A stretch of 64,000 bases of DNA from Fallopia convolvulus (GCA_964016875.1 OZ024721.1:14986109-15050108); one strand, 5' to 3'. Shown: positions 12,442 to 25,420, counted from the stretch's first letter. The notes: a model not told the origin generated them from the sequence alone. Program-made: numbers and translations.

Positions 12442-13760
12442 TAGACCTCTCAAAATATAACGCGAGCCAAACAACCAATCCGATTAGCTTGAAATTTTTT
12501 GGGTTGAAATCTGACTAAAAAAACCAATCTGATTAATTCGAAATTTTTTAGGTTGAAACCCAATACAAAAATTAATGATTAAAAGTGATTTGATATCAAT
12601 CCATGCGTAAAAATTAGATTGAGTTACTAATTCAATGGGTTGACCCAACCAATTCGGTAAACGTTATTTGCATTAAATATTAAATATTTTATTATTATAA
12701 TTATATAATATATTATAATATTATTTTTCAATATTTTATTATTTTAAGAAACATAAGATAAAAGTTGATGATTTACGACCATGACCCGTTGGGTCGATCT
12801 AAGCCTGCACCAAATTGATGCGATCACTCATCGGAAACGAGGTTCAATCGTGGTCTTCGATCTTGAAGAACTTCGCGGAAGCAAATGATAATTGGACGCC
12901 ACAGAAAACCAACGTCCTTGGATTGCTAGAAGACTCAAGGAGAGTCGGTATTGGGGTGCAAGGAGATCTAGACAAAGAGGGTCTTAAATCGACACTACGA
13001 GCGTAGAAAGGATCGATCGAAAGGGGTCCTATGACCGGGAAGGAGTGTCAGGCAAGATATGGTGATTAGGGTTAGAGGGTTTTGACGCCTTGGCCTAATG
13101 GAGAATTCAACTCAATCTCAATAAACTGAATATAATAGAATAAGACGTAAACTAACATTAGGAGTTCGAATAGCCTTAAATAGTGACGACCACTCCACTA
13201 AACCCTAGAGCGAAAAGAACAAGTGGACTAGGCCATGCATGCAAGCAAGACCCACGTCCATAAAGCCCATAATCCAAAAAATAATACTTGCTAAAAGTAG
13301 AAAGATGCAATAAAGTAACTATTATAATTAGAACACAAGCCAAGAAGGGTAGACGCGCCTATAACAGTGACATAGGCAGTCGGGCCGCGCCGAGGAGAAG
13401 CATCGCAGCCGATGGGGCACGTCGGTGCTGGCGGATGGGGTGCGCGAACCTCATGTTGTCGAGGGTGTCGGTGCGGGTGTAGGCGCGATCGTCTCCGGAA
13501 TGGTGTCGGGGTGTGAGGCGCCTACTCCCTCGACGGTGGCGATGACAAGCATGCTTGCTCAGTTGCTTGGCATGGGCTCGTGTCAAGGGCCCTTGGGAGG
13601 GCATGGACATTGCCTCCTTCTCTGTGGCAGTTATAGGCTAGATCGCATCACAAACTCATAACAACCCAATCCGATTAAACCCGTAAATTTAACGATCTAA
13701 CGACTCGAACTCGATCGACCTAAACCTGAATCCGACTGCTCGACCCATTTGACAGGTCTA
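12442..13760. mobile_element. Putative TIR element with GC-rich interior
   Basis: The left end reads TAGACCTCTCAAA and the right end, reversed, TAGACCTGTCAAAT, a hAT-like terminal repeat. I could not find a matching 8-bp target duplication. The interior has a GC-rich patch (13340-13640) with overlapping ORFs on both strands that match no family I know. Confidence 0.4.
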
Positions 13761-14302
13761 TTAGGACCCTTTCACAACAACCGTGTTGGGTTGAAGTTGC
13801 CACAATCACAATCCTTGTCATATTGGCATGTAAGTTGACAAATTGGAATCATTTTTTTTTCGAGGGAATAAATTGGGGAACTTCCTCATAAGGGTAATTG
13901 GTAATTTTGCGCTCATTTCTACTTGCCATTATTAACAATAACTTGAGCAGCAAAATGCGCGTTTCCAATCCCACGATCTTTCTTGGCAACGGGAAAGGTG
14001 GCTGTTGAAATTGGAACCATGCCATCACAGCGAGGATATTTTCTTTTCCGTTTTCTTCTTCTTGATAGGAAAAGTCCACGTTCAAACTTCAACCCTCTAG
14101 ATGGAAAGAGAGAGAGGAGTTTCAAATAAACTACACCGGACATTTCTTCACGTCCCTAGTATATCTTCTTACCCTCTGAAGAGATCTTCATTTTTATTCT
14201 CTCATCAGGTTTTGAGGTATCTCTTCTTCAAACATTTGGTACATATCATTATCATTACCCCTCTCCTTCCCAAATTCACATACATTTTTTGTGCAATATT
14301 TC

Positions 14303-14311
14303 TATATATAA
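14303..14311 (+). promoter_or_regulatory. Candidate TATA box for the P4-ATPase gene
   Basis: TATATATAA lies about 430 bp upstream of the start codon, preceded by pyrimidine-rich sequence. If used, the 5' leader would be about 400 nt or contain an intron. This rests only on the motif. Confidence 0.2.
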
Positions 14312-14734
14312 CATTCTCATCTGTGAGCTTGTTTCCACTTTCCAATTTGGGTGTTAGCAGCTGGAATCAGCTAATTTTGTGATTTCTGCCCCTTCCCAGG
14401 ATAGTTTTCCTCTTTCAACTTTTCTTTTTCTTGGTGAAGCGCATCTGGGTTCCCAATTAATTTATTCACACCTTTCTTCTTTGTTTAATTTCTTTTATAT
14501 TATCGCTCTACTGGAGGTTTGAGCTTCTTGGTGGGAACATATTGGGTCCTGTTTTCTTACAGATCGCAATTTGGGTGCTTTTTCCTTGAACAATAGAATT
14601 TCTGTGAGGAGGAGAAAAAGGGTTTTTTTTTGCGTTGTGGAGAATTTTGGGTTGTGTAAGCAGAAGATTTCTGGAGTCTCTGAAGCGGGGGAAAGAAGAT
14701 AAAAGGAGCTGATTCAGATCAATTTAGATTCATA

Positions 14735-17700
14735 ATGGCAAATGGAAGAATAAGGAGAAAGTTGCATTTTAAGAAGATCTATGCATTTGGGTGCGGGAAA
14801 GCCTCTTTTCCAGAAGAGGAGCACTCACAGATTGGAGGGCCTGGGTTTTCAAGAGTGGTCTATTGCAATGAGCCAGAAAGTTATGAAACTTCAATCAGAA
14901 ACTACCCAGATAATTATGTAAAGACTACAAAATACACTTTTGCAACATTTGTTCCCAAATCTCTATTTGAGCAGTTTAGAAGAGTTGCCAACTTCTACTT
15001 CCTTGTGACTGGACTCTTGGCCTTGAGTCCTTTGGCACCTTATTCTGCAGTGAGCGCCTTATTCCCTTTGATACTTGTGATTGGTGTGAGTATGCTCAAG
15101 GAGGGAATTGAGGATTGGCGACGGATGCAACAGGTATTTTTTTTGTGTGTCTTTATAACCATTTAAGTCATGTTCTGTGGACAAAATTCTTGTTTGAGGC
15201 AATGTATCCTATCTCTTATCTGGGTTATATTGGATTTAGGTAATAATCGGTTTCTTGTTTGGCTGTTGACTTATTTTAAGTAGGAACGAAGTTTAGATCG
15301 GAGATGCTTGTCTGTAACAATTGATGTTGTCTTCTGAATTGATTGAGAAAGATAAATTGTTCGCACTGATTGATTGAATTGATCTTGTTTCTAACTCTGG
15401 TTTGTTGGTGTTGGTGTTGAATTGTGGTGTAGACTTTGGGTTATTCAATTTAAATAATTAATTTGTATTACATTGCCTTGATGCCACTCAGATCTCACAT
15501 TTCACTTCAATAAATTGTCTTTTGATTATAGATCTGCCAATTCCCTTATTCTTCTCAGATTTGAATCTCAGCCAAGATTAATGATTATATTATTTGACTT
15601 GGTTCATTTCTTTTTCAGGATATCGAAGTAAATAGTAGAAACGTTAGGGTCCATTCTTGCAATGGGGACTTCAAACAAGTAGAATGGAGACAACTACGAG
15701 TTGGCGACATAGTCAAGGTGGAAAAAGACGAGTTCTTTCCAGCTGATATCCTCTTGCTTTCCTCCAGCTATGAGGATGCAGTCTGCTATGTTGAGACTAT
15801 GAATCTTGATGGTGAGACCAACTTAAAACTCAAACAAGCATTAGATGTAACCTCACTATTGCATGAGGACTCCAACTTCCAGGATTTCAAAGCAACCATC
15901 AGATGTGAAGACCCAAACGCCCATTTGTACACTTTTGTTGGAAGCATGGACTTTGAAGAACAACAACATCCTCTAAGCCCTCAACAAATTCTCCTCAGGG
16001 GCTCAAAGTTAAGGAACACAGACTATGTTTACGGTGTTGTTGTCTTTACGGGTCATGACACAAAGGTTATGCAAAACGCCACTGACCCACCTTCAAAGAG
16101 AAGCAGAATTGAGAGGAGAATGGACAGAATTATCTACCTTCTCTTCTTTATTATGTTCTTAATGGCATTTGTCGGATCTGTTTATTTTGGAGTCACAACG
16201 AAACGTGATCTTAGACATGGGAAAATGAAGAGGTGGTATCTTAGGCCGGATAATTCTAAGGTTTACTTTGACCCAAAGAGACCTGTGTTGGCTGCACTTT
16301 TGCACTTCTTAACTGCCCTAATGCTGTACAGTTACTTGATCCCTATTTCTTTATACGTTTCCATAGAGATTGTGAAGGTCCTACAAAGTGTTTTTATCAA
16401 TCGAGATTCTAAGATGTACTATGAGGAAGCTGACAAGCCAGCTCATGCCAGGACTTCAAATTTGAATGAAGAGCTTGGTCAAGTTGACACAATACTGTCT
16501 GATAAGACGGGAACTTTGACTTGCAATTCCATGGAATTTATCAAGTGTAGTGTTGCTGGGACGGCTTATGGTCGCGGTATAACTGAGGTTGAGCTGGCAA
16601 TGGCTAGGAGAAAAGGCTCACCTCTACCTAATGTTGTTGATAATGGTGATGATGACGATGAGGTCATGAATGCTGTCTCTCCTGTTAAAGGGTTTAATTT
16701 TAAGGATGAGAGGATTATGCATGGGAAATGGGTATATGAACCTCATGCAGATGTGATCCAGAAGTTCTTACAGCTATTAGCCATTTGCCACACGGTGATT
16801 CCTGAGTTGGATGAAGAGAACGGGAAGGTTTCTTATGAGGCTGAATCACCCGATGAGGCTGCCTTTGTCGTTGCAGCACGAGAAATGGGATTCGAGTTCT
16901 ATAAAAGGACTCCGACTTCTGTCTCTTTGCATGAATTTGATCCCCAGACAGGCAAGAAAGTTGAAAGGTAAAAATCTTTTTGGATAATTTGACTGTTAAC
17001 CCAGTCCAAATCCCTTGTTTCCTAATTTTTACTCTTCAATATGCTCCATTGTTTTAACAGGTAATTTTTTTTGATTGCTTTGATGAATAAATTTTGAAAT
17101 TATCAGCCAAATATGAGTAGTGGTCCTAGTGGAGAATATTGAGGAATCTGAATTGGTGTTAACCATCCTCATCTTTGCAAAAAAGAAAAAGAAAAGAATG
17201 CTTAGTCTTTAGATTTTTAATTTGTGCAGGACATACAAGATCTTGAACATCTTGGAGTTTAACAGCACAAGGAAACGGATGTCTGTAATGGTAGAAACCG
17301 AGGAAGGAAAAATCATGCTACTCTCAAAGGGTGCTGACAGGTTTGATTATTTCAACTCTTTTAACCTCCTTATTGCTCATAGAGATTGTTGTCCCAAAAC
17401 TTATAGGACTTAAAATTATTTCCATGCAGTATCATGTTTTCACGATTAGCCAAGAGTGGTGCAGCCTTTGAGGAAGAAACCAGAGAACATGTCAATGAGT
17501 ATGCTGATGCAGGTCTGAGGACATTGATTCTGGCTTATCGTGAGCTCAGCAAGGAGGAATACAAAGAGTTCAATGAGAAATTCTCCTTAGCCAGGAATTC
17601 GGTGTCTGTAGACCGAGATGAGTTGATTGATCAGGCAGCAGAGTTAGTTGAGAAGGATTTGATTCTTCTTGGTGCTACTGCTGTTGAAGACAAACTTCAA

Positions 17701-19986
17701 AGCGGGGTAATTTATAGAAACGTATTTCTCGATTCAAGAATTAAGGTTTTAATCTCTTGGTGAAAGAAACTTACCTTTTTCATGGTTTTTGGGCATGTAG
17801 GTTCCAGAGTGTATTGACAAACTTGCACAGGCAGGGATAAAAATTTGGGTTTTAACAGGAGATAAAATGGAGACTGCCATCAACATAGGATATGCTTGTA
17901 GCTTGCTTAGGCAAGATATGAAGCAGATACTCATCAGTGTAGATTCGCCTGACATCAAAGCACTGGAGAAGGATGGAGACAAAGTTGCAATTCACAAGGT
18001 AAATTGAATGCTTTTCCCACGCATTAGTGTTGCATTTGTATTATCCAAGAAAATGCATTATTTTGGGTATCCAACTACACCCTAATTCCATGGCAAACTT
18101 GACTTCATGTAGTACTAACTTCTAAATCATCTTGCAGGCATCTAAAGAGAGAGTCCTTCAACAAATCAACCAAGGAAAGGCTCAAATAGCTGCTTCAGAT
18201 GCAGGATCTGCAGCCTTTGCTCTGATAATTGATGGAAAATCCCTTGCATATGCTTTAGAAGACAATGTGAAGAACTTGTTCCTTCAACTAGCAGTTAAAT
18301 GTGCATCTGTCATTTGTTGTAGGTCATCTCCAAAGCAGAAGGCACTGGTGAGTTCAATTTCCTCGAAGTTCAATCTTCAGTAAGCAAAAAAATTGTATTA
18401 GAAACTACTACTTTTGTTTTAATTGCATCTTGCTAAGAGAGAACTAAATTTACAGGTAACAAGATTAGTTAAAGAAGGTATTGGAAAGACGACACTGGCA
18501 ATTGGTGACGGGGCTAATGATGTTGGAATGCTTCAAGAAGCTGATATTGGGATTGGAATCAGCGGCGCTGAAGGAATGCAGGTAATTTACAACAATATTA
18601 TTTCTGAGAGCAACTTTATTCTTACAAAAGCATTGCAAATTTGCAATTCTGTTACATGCTGTGGTTCTGATCATTAATCTACCTTTATTTAGGCTGTCAT
18701 GTCAAGTGATATTGCCATTGCTCAATTTCGGTACTTGGAGCGTTTGCTACTCGTTCATGGACATTGGTGTTACAGAAGAATTGCATCTATGGTAAACAAA
18801 CACACATCTATAAACTGCATTGCTATTGTCATGTACTTTGATTTCAAATCCCTAGTACTTATAAAATTTCTTATGCTGCAAGGTGTGCTACTTCTTCTAC
18901 AAGAACATCACTTTTGGTGTTTCTGTATTTCTCTTTGAGGCACATGCTTCATTCTCTGCACAGCCAGCATACAATGATTGGTATTTGACCCTCTATAACG
19001 TGTTTTTCTCGTCTCTTCCCCCGATCGCCCTTGGAGTTTTCGATCAAGATGTGTCAGCTCGGTATTGTCTCAGGGTAAGCACTAAAAAGAAGCAGTGATT
19101 TTGGGTTTTATTTTGTAATTAAGAAGGCATTATGAGTTATAATGTTCTTATAAGCCCAACATAAAGTATATTAAGCTTATAAAGACATTATAACCAAGAA
19201 TATCTTATTGCCAAACGAACTGTAGTTCTCTTTATTACTATTTTTAATTTCAGTCTTTCTAATCTATGCCCATTGAGAGAATCTTTCCAAATCCGGCTGC
19301 TTAAGGCATATAGATTAGAATAACTGCTATAGTTTTAATCATAGAAGATTTTTAACCCTTGTTTATCTTTGCAGTTCCCTCTCCTATACCAAGAAGGTGT
19401 ACAAAACGTCCTCTTCAGCTGGCTTAGAATCCTAAGCTGGATGTTCAACGGACTCTACAGCGGAATCATGATCTTCTTCTTCACCAAGAAAGCTCTAGAA
19501 ATGCCAGCCTTCAACACATCTGGCAGGCCCGCTGACTTCCAAATCTTCGGGGCCACAATGTACACATGCGTCGTGTTTGTTGTTAACTGCCAGATGGCAC
19601 TCCTCGTAAAATACTTCACCTTAATACAACACATTGTCATTTGGGGCGGGATCGCTCTATGGTACCTCTTTCTTTTAGCCTATGGAGCTATTAGCCCGAG
19701 CACTTCCACAACCGCTTACCAAGTCTTTGTAGAGTCGCTTGCAAACTCTCCGAAATACTGGCTTGTTGTCGTCTTTGTGGCGATCACTGCTTTGGTTCCT
19801 TACTTTTCATACACAGCAGTCCAGATGAGGTTCTTTCCTATGTACCATGATATGATTCAGTGGATGAAACTTGAAGGACACGCTGAAGACCCCGAGTATT
19901 GCAATATGGTGAGGCAGAGATCGATTAGAGCAACAACTGTTGGGACTACAGCGCGTCGTTTGAAGAAAGAAGGCAGCACCAGATGA
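14735..19986 (+). CDS. P4-type ATPase, phospholipid flippase (ALA8-12 clade)
   Basis: A complete flippase gene. Family members couple ATP hydrolysis to moving phospholipids to the cytosolic leaflet and usually need an ALIS/CDC50 beta subunit. Ten exons join in frame: 14735-15133, 15619-16967, 17230-17340, 17430-17706, 17801-17998, 18138-18347, 18456-18581, 18693-18791, 18883-19074, 19375-19986, all with GT-AG introns, giving 1190 residues, the usual size. Key motifs are DGET (from D197), PISL in TM4 (P375, the P4 signature replacing PEGL), DKTGTLT with the phosphorylated D428, KGAD (616-619) and GDGANDVGM (D866). The N-terminal SLFEQFRRVANFYFLV and the C-terminal VRQRSIRATTVG tail fit the ALA8-12 group; stretches around SPQQILLR and YVYGVVVFTGHDTKVMQNATDPPSKRSR resemble ALA8, but the exact ortholog cannot be settled by eye. 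No frame defects were seen. Confidence 0.97.
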
Positions 19987-20266
19987 GGAGAAAAAAGAAG
20001 GAAAGAAAGAAAGGAAGTTGGATGTGCCACATTGTAGTTGTTTAAGTAGTTGTATAGAACAAAGGGAGTAGCTGTTGATTGTCTATATGGGAGTATACAC
20101 AGTGGACAGGGCTAGATTAGAGTTATTCTTTTAGTATCTTGATTTATTGCATGTCTTTGTACAATTGAGCTCTTTTACATGTGTACAGTTGAAGGATTAC
20201 ATTTCAGTTTTTTGGTTTAATAAGTTATATACTAGGGCTGGTGCTGTAATTTGTCAGAATTTTGTC

Positions 20267-20272
20267 AATAAA
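20267..20272 (+). terminator. Poly(A) signal AATAAA of the P4-ATPase gene
   Basis: A canonical AATAAA about 280 bp after the stop codon, in T-rich 3' UTR-like sequence. Other near-consensus AT-rich signals lie nearby, so it may not be the only site. Confidence 0.5.
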
Positions 20273-20485
20273 AGCCTGTGTGTTCTTTTGGATCAAATGC
20301 AATCTTCCTTGGAATAAGTTCAGTATTTCATTTGTATATTGCTAAGCTTTATATCATTGTAATTGATGTGAGATAGTTCACATTCAGGATGCACTAATCT
20401 CATTTGACTATTTAAGTTTCCTCAAATCCATACACTAATCTCATTGTCATGAATCCTCTAATACAACATGTCGCAGGATTGGTTC

Positions 20486-20532
20486 ATTCCGATTCCTGAT
20501 TCCATTCCGATTCCTGATTCTAATCCGATTCC
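20486..20532 (+). repeat. Short 18-bp tandem repeat
   Basis: Two and a half units of attccgattcctgattcc (20486-20503, 20504-20521, partial 20522-20532). It makes a proline/isoleucine-rich spurious ORF. Confidence 0.85.
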
Positions 20533-21037
20533 AACAGCATACCAAACGGGGCCTAATAATGAATCATTTTTCTCACTATTTTTGTCTAATCCCATTGCCA
20601 CCTTTTATTCTTTTTACTTGGAGGCGAAAAAGTGGAGAAATGGCCGGTATAATAAAAACTGTAGGCAATTTTTTTTAAAAATAAAAACAAATGGGCTAGG
20701 TTTGCATTTTCTAAAATAAAAGGGGTTATTTTTGTAAATATCTCCTTCCTCTGTTATAATATACTGGGCTAGCTAGCTAGTGGCTTACTCCAATTGGAGT
20801 ATTGAACGAAAAAAAGGCGTGGCGGTGATAATTTGCTAACGGTTAGTTGTTTCAGGGGCGGTTTTGTATAATTATCTGAGTTATGGGGTGGTTTTGTGTA
20901 TGTAATCCTGTTTTTGTTAGGGGATGTACAAACTAGGGTCTAGAAAGGATATCTTTGGTCGAACAATAACCGTGTTTTCCTTTGAGCGTGGAGAACAATA
21001 CGCTCCTTGTAATTTTCGATTATTTGTTCTGATTGTA

Positions 21038-22184
21038 ATGGATAAGGACAATGCTTTTGATCCTGTAAGTCTCAATCATCTTCCTCATCTTTCTTTTGTC
21101 TTCGATTAGTGTCACTGTGGCGAATTTTACAAGAATGTGTTCAAATTTGAGCAATTTGTAATTACTTATTTTTCGGCATTTTCTCGTATTTGTAGGATCT
21201 GATTTACGCCATTTTCAAGCTAGTTTGGCGAGGAAGAGCTCTTGGCTAGTTTTCATACCATCTCTCCCCGAAATCCGAATGCACATGTATTATGCTTTTA
21301 TGAAGATTTAACATGTTCTCTGCAATTCATCGGAAATTTATATGTCCTATGCAGAAAAGGAGAGGAGCGAACGCGGCGGTGAAACTATGGAAGTTGAGGT
21401 TTGTGAAAATTTATATGAAGTATTTATCGATTCGGTGAGGATGGAATTCATCTCTGTGCAACACATTACTGATTCGATTACCTAAAAATCTTTTTATTCC
21501 AGGGCATAGCTGCTGGCCCTTCTAAGAGAAGTCGATCTACTTGTGGTTAGGCTGTTCGTTGTCCTATCTTTCTTTCTCCTTGTTTTGTTCCAAAAAATGG
21601 AAAAATTCATTTTGAAAATTGGGGGAAGCTGTGTACATCTCATACTTTCAAAATCATAATTTGGCATCTTTTTTTCTCTCCCATGCTCTATATTGTTGAT
21701 ATATGTTCATCTATGGTCATCTGGATTATTGTTGCCTATCTTTATGACGAGGTTTAAATAAATGCAAAATGTAATTTCGTAAAGCTGTAGGCCTGTAGCC
21801 ATTGAGTTTTTGGGGATGGTTTTACTATCTATTACTCAGTAAGCTGTACATCTTCTTGTCTTGTTATTGAAACTAGCAAAGAACATTTATGCATACAAAT
21901 TGTTTTCCTTCAATTGTTTTGTTCAGCTAATGCCAATGCCCTGAAGCTGGGCTGCGAGCTACTCAAAGTCTTTGTGGAAGGTTTGATTTCATTATATGAT
22001 TTACTGTTTGTTTATAACTTCTAGTGATAATAATGCTAGTTTATTTTCTAATCACATAAACTGAAATTTTGATTCAGAAGCTGTTCAACGTGCTGCTTCA
22101 ATTGCAGAAGCAGAAGGGCTTAGCCAGATAGAATCTACTACTCTCTTTGAGAGGATTCTTCCTCAACTTCTTCTAGACTTTTAA
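21038..22184 (+). CDS. MHF2: Centromere protein X / MHF2 histone-fold protein
   Basis: Six exons encode about 107 residues: 21038-21064, 21196-21244, 21355-21398, 21503-21545, 21927-21980, 22078-22184. CENP-X (MHF2) pairs with CENP-S (MHF1) in a histone-fold tetramer that binds DNA at the inner kinetochore and activates FANCM at stalled forks and in meiosis. The protein starts MDKDNAFDPDLIYAIFKLVW, has an acidic/basic linker, then the conserved ANANALKLGCELL helix, the EAVQRAASIAEAEG helix and the C-terminal ERILPQLLLDF. An in-frame ATG lies 38 codons upstream (20924), but homology to the short plant N-terminus favours 21038. Intron 2 needs a GC donor (21245-21246): the reading frame, and agreement with plant MHF2, both require this join. 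The C-terminus reads STTLFERI, one residue longer than the usual THLERI-like form. Introns are short (97-381 bp). Confidence 0.9.
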
Positions 22185-22640
22185 GATACAATTGCTTTGC
22201 ATTACAAATGCAAATGACAGTTAAGCCTACAATTTTCATTTGTGTTTTTTTTTAATGATTGAGAATAGGTATGGATGCAAATTTAAAAAACATTGTAGTA
22301 TCTGCTCAGAGTGCAGTTCAGAGTGTTCATGCAACCAAAATGTAAATAATTAGTGTTTTGGCTATTATGGCATATATCTTTTCAGGATAAACAATTCTCG
22401 GGGAAACTTCCCTTATCACATGTTGGTAAATTCAATATGCATCTATGTGCCCTTTGATTCTAAATCAGTACTTGTAACACTAGTATTTGTGATGTTTCCT
22501 TGAACGAGCACTACCTTGTTAGTTTTTTTCTCTTATATTCCAGTTATGTTTGTAGATAAGAAGCCTGCCTAGGAATATGAATGACTTGTATAACACCCTA
22601 CATTTTGCTATTCACCGAGTCTCCCATGTTGCCTTGAATT
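22185..22640. other. 3' flank of the CENP-X gene
   Basis: T-rich sequence following the stop codon, presumably the 3' UTR and downstream region. No second gene or clear poly(A) signal was chosen. It ends where the minus-strand LINE begins. Confidence 0.4.
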
Positions 22641-22689
22641 TTCAGATGTTAAGCTTATCTTTTTGTCTAGTCCTGAATGTATGTAAGAC

Positions 22690-25420
22690 TTGCATTGTAA
22701 TGCTAAGAAATAGAGTTTCCGTAGGAGTATTCCAAAAGAACGACTTATTAATTTTATCAATGTCATCCCATACCCCTTTCGGGAGTAGGAAACTCTGCAT
22801 TAAGTAACTCACTTGTCCTAGCAAATTCGACTGAATTAGCACCGAACGGCCAGATTGAGAAATTGAATTAGCTTTCCATTGAGATAACTGTGATTTTAAT
22901 TTCGCAATTGTTTCAGAAAACATAACATTTTGAACCCTACCTTTAAGAATAGGAATACCCAAATATTTTTCCATAGTTGTAGTAACATGAATATTTAAAA
23001 TACTTAATAGGGATATAGTAGATGCTCTGGAATGTTCGCTGAAGTTTGGAAAGGACTTTCATGAAAATTAATTGAAAGTCCAGAAATACGAGAGAAGGTA
23101 GTTAGGAAATCTTTAATGTAATTCATATTAGAGTAAGTTGCATTTGCAAAAATAATAGTATCATCTGCAAAGCTTAAAAAAGGTATACAAGTCCCATTTT
23201 TAACTAGTTGGATACCTACATGAGGAATTGTCTGTATCGAATCATTTTGAAGCTTTCTTGCAAGGTATTCCATTGCTATTATAAAGATAAAAGGAGACAA
23301 CGGATCACCCTGTCGAATATCACAATTGGGAGAGAACTAATAACTTGGTTCATTATTAACCAAAACAGAGGAAGAAGAAATAAAAATACATGTCATAACT
23401 AAATTAACCCAATGATGAGTAAAACCAAATTCAAGAAGAATTTCTCTAATAAAATCCCAATCTAGTTTGTCATAAGCCTTTTCCATATCTATTTTCAAAA
23501 CCATCCATCCTTTAATACCTTTTTTCTTTTTATAAAACGAGTGAAAAATCTCATGGGCAATTAGAATATTATCCTGAATCAACCGACATTTAACAAAAGT
23601 TCCTTGCAAATGATGAACTATCTTTGGCAACAGATGCGAAATTCGATTAGCAAGAATTTTAGTAATAACTTTATAAACTGTATTACAAAGACTAATCGGT
23701 CGGAAATGACCTATGCTTTGTGGATTTGCAATTTTTGGGATTAAAGTAATAAAAGATTTGTTTATTGCTCTCAACATATGACTAGAATGAAAGAAAGCAT
23801 TGACCGCTAGAATAACCGAAGATCCAACAATGGGCCAATACTGTTGAAAAAATTCCGTAGTGAACCCATCCGAGCCCGTAGTTTTATCAGCCGACATTGA
23901 AAAAATTGCACCCTTAATTTCCGATTGGGATGGCGATTTAATTAAAGTAATATTTTCATTGGCATCAATTAATTCCAGAATGATATTCAAATCATTGGGA
24001 AGGATAGAACATGAATTATTTTTTAATAAATCCGGCTTTCATTTCTTCCGTAATTTGATGAGGAATCAACTCATGGTCATAAATGACCGTTCCAGTATTA
24101 GTTTGGCAGCCTAAAAATTGTTGTTTATAGGATCTGATTTTGGAGACTGACTGAAAATATTTTGTATTTTTATCAAATTTTGTAAATGTTTGACTTTTGC
24201 TTGTTGTTTCCAAAAATTATGCTGAAATTGTAAAAGCATATTATATTTATTCAAATGTCTCTGTAATTTTCCTAAAATTAGAGGATTAGAAGGATCATAT
24301 AGAAGTGTATCCTGCAAAGTTAGTAACTCACGTTCTGAAATTTTTAATTGTTCATAGTTATTATTAATGTGATGTTTAGCCCAGACTTTTGAATATTTCT
24401 TAAAGAGTTGAAGTTTCATAAAAATATGAAACATAGAAGAACCGTCTAGATGGTAATGCCATACTTTTTGAACTAATTTTGAATATGCTGGGTTTTGAAG
24501 CCAAACATTTTCGAAACGGAAAAGGAATTTTCTAAAGCTTTTCTTTTTGGAGATACAGAAAGTGATAAGACAATGGTCCGAAGTTGTGAATGGATGGTGA
24601 AGGACATTTTAAATTTGGAAATTCATGAGCTATTGATTGGTGAATAAGCAGTCTATCAAGTTTTTCAAACGTATTTTCAATGGCAGTCAAGCTTTTACGC
24701 CAAGTGAAAGGGAAACCCGAACAATTGGCATCAACTAAACCAAAGTGATTTTTGAAATATAAGTGTCTAGAAAATCTAGAAGGTGATGGCGAGAGACCAC
24801 CCGATTTTTCCGAAGCGTTACAAATTTCATCTAAATCTCCTACCAAAATAAAAGGTAAATGAGAGTCTTCTATAATTTGTTTTAAATAGTTCCAAAAGCA
24901 ATTTTTAAAAGCTTCCCGAGAAGGAGCCAAAGGCCTCCCTTTTGACAAAATGATTAAAAAAGTCAAATTATTATGAGAGTATTTTAAAATAATAAGGTTA
25001 TTTGAGTTTAAGAATAAATCACAGGAATTGGTAAATATATTTTGACAAATAAGCAACCAAAGGCCTCTTTTTGCACCTATACTTGGACTAAAGATTATTT
25101 TAAAATAATAAGTTTATTTGAGTTTAAGAATAAATCACAGGAATTGGTAAATGCATTTTGACAAATAAGCAACCAAAGGCCTCCTTTTGCACCTATACTT
25201 GGACGAAAGTTTTTTTTTGGAAACCACATTTTCTAATTAATCCATTACAAGGCTCTATTTCCATTTTAGTTTCCGCTAAGCATAGAAAATTTAACTTATT
25301 TACTTTTCTAAAAAACCCAATTTCTTCCCACAAATTGGATCTACGCACACCTCTTACATTCCAAAAGGCAATATTCATAAAAAAAACCTTGTAAATAACG
25401 ATGTTCATATAACTAATCAT
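22690..25420 (-). pseudogene. Decayed L1-clade LINE (endonuclease plus reverse transcriptase)
   Basis: Reading leftwards on the minus strand, fragments follow the order of plant L1-type ORF2. An apurinic endonuclease start (NIAFWNVRGVRRSNLWEEIG, near 25380) is followed by its later part around 24530-24990, with LVGDLDEI where GDFN is usual. Reverse transcriptase follows at 23340-23990 (GSDGFTTEFFQQYW, FRPISLCNTVYKVI, LKIDMEKAYDKLDW), then 23004-23300 with the catalytic FADD (LSFADDTIIFA), then 22715-22974 with the thumb motif YLGIPI. Frameshifts and stops separate every block. The zinc finger, RNase H and poly(A) end are missing, so the 3' end was lost after insertion. A 116-bp tandem duplication disrupts the endonuclease region. 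Confidence 0.9.
24981..25205. repeat. 116-bp tandem duplication inside the LINE
   Basis: The block 24981-25096 is repeated at 25097 to about 25205 with few differences; both copies contain attttaaaataataag, acaggaattggtaaat and aagcaaccaaaggcct. It duplicates part of the endonuclease coding region, so it arose within the element or after its insertion. Confidence 0.9.

Noticed and set aside
12815..13006. 63-codon ORF near 12.8 kb as a gene
   Set aside because: No recognisable motif, and it lies inside the putative TIR element.
13288..13661. Overlapping GC-rich ORFs on both strands
   Set aside because: No family resemblance and they lie in the interior of a TIR element; the openness comes from GC content.
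20924..21037. N-terminal extension of CENP-X from the upstream in-frame ATG
   Set aside because: The extra 38 residues do not resemble plant CENP-X, which begins with the short acidic segment directly before DPDLI; likely 5' UTR.
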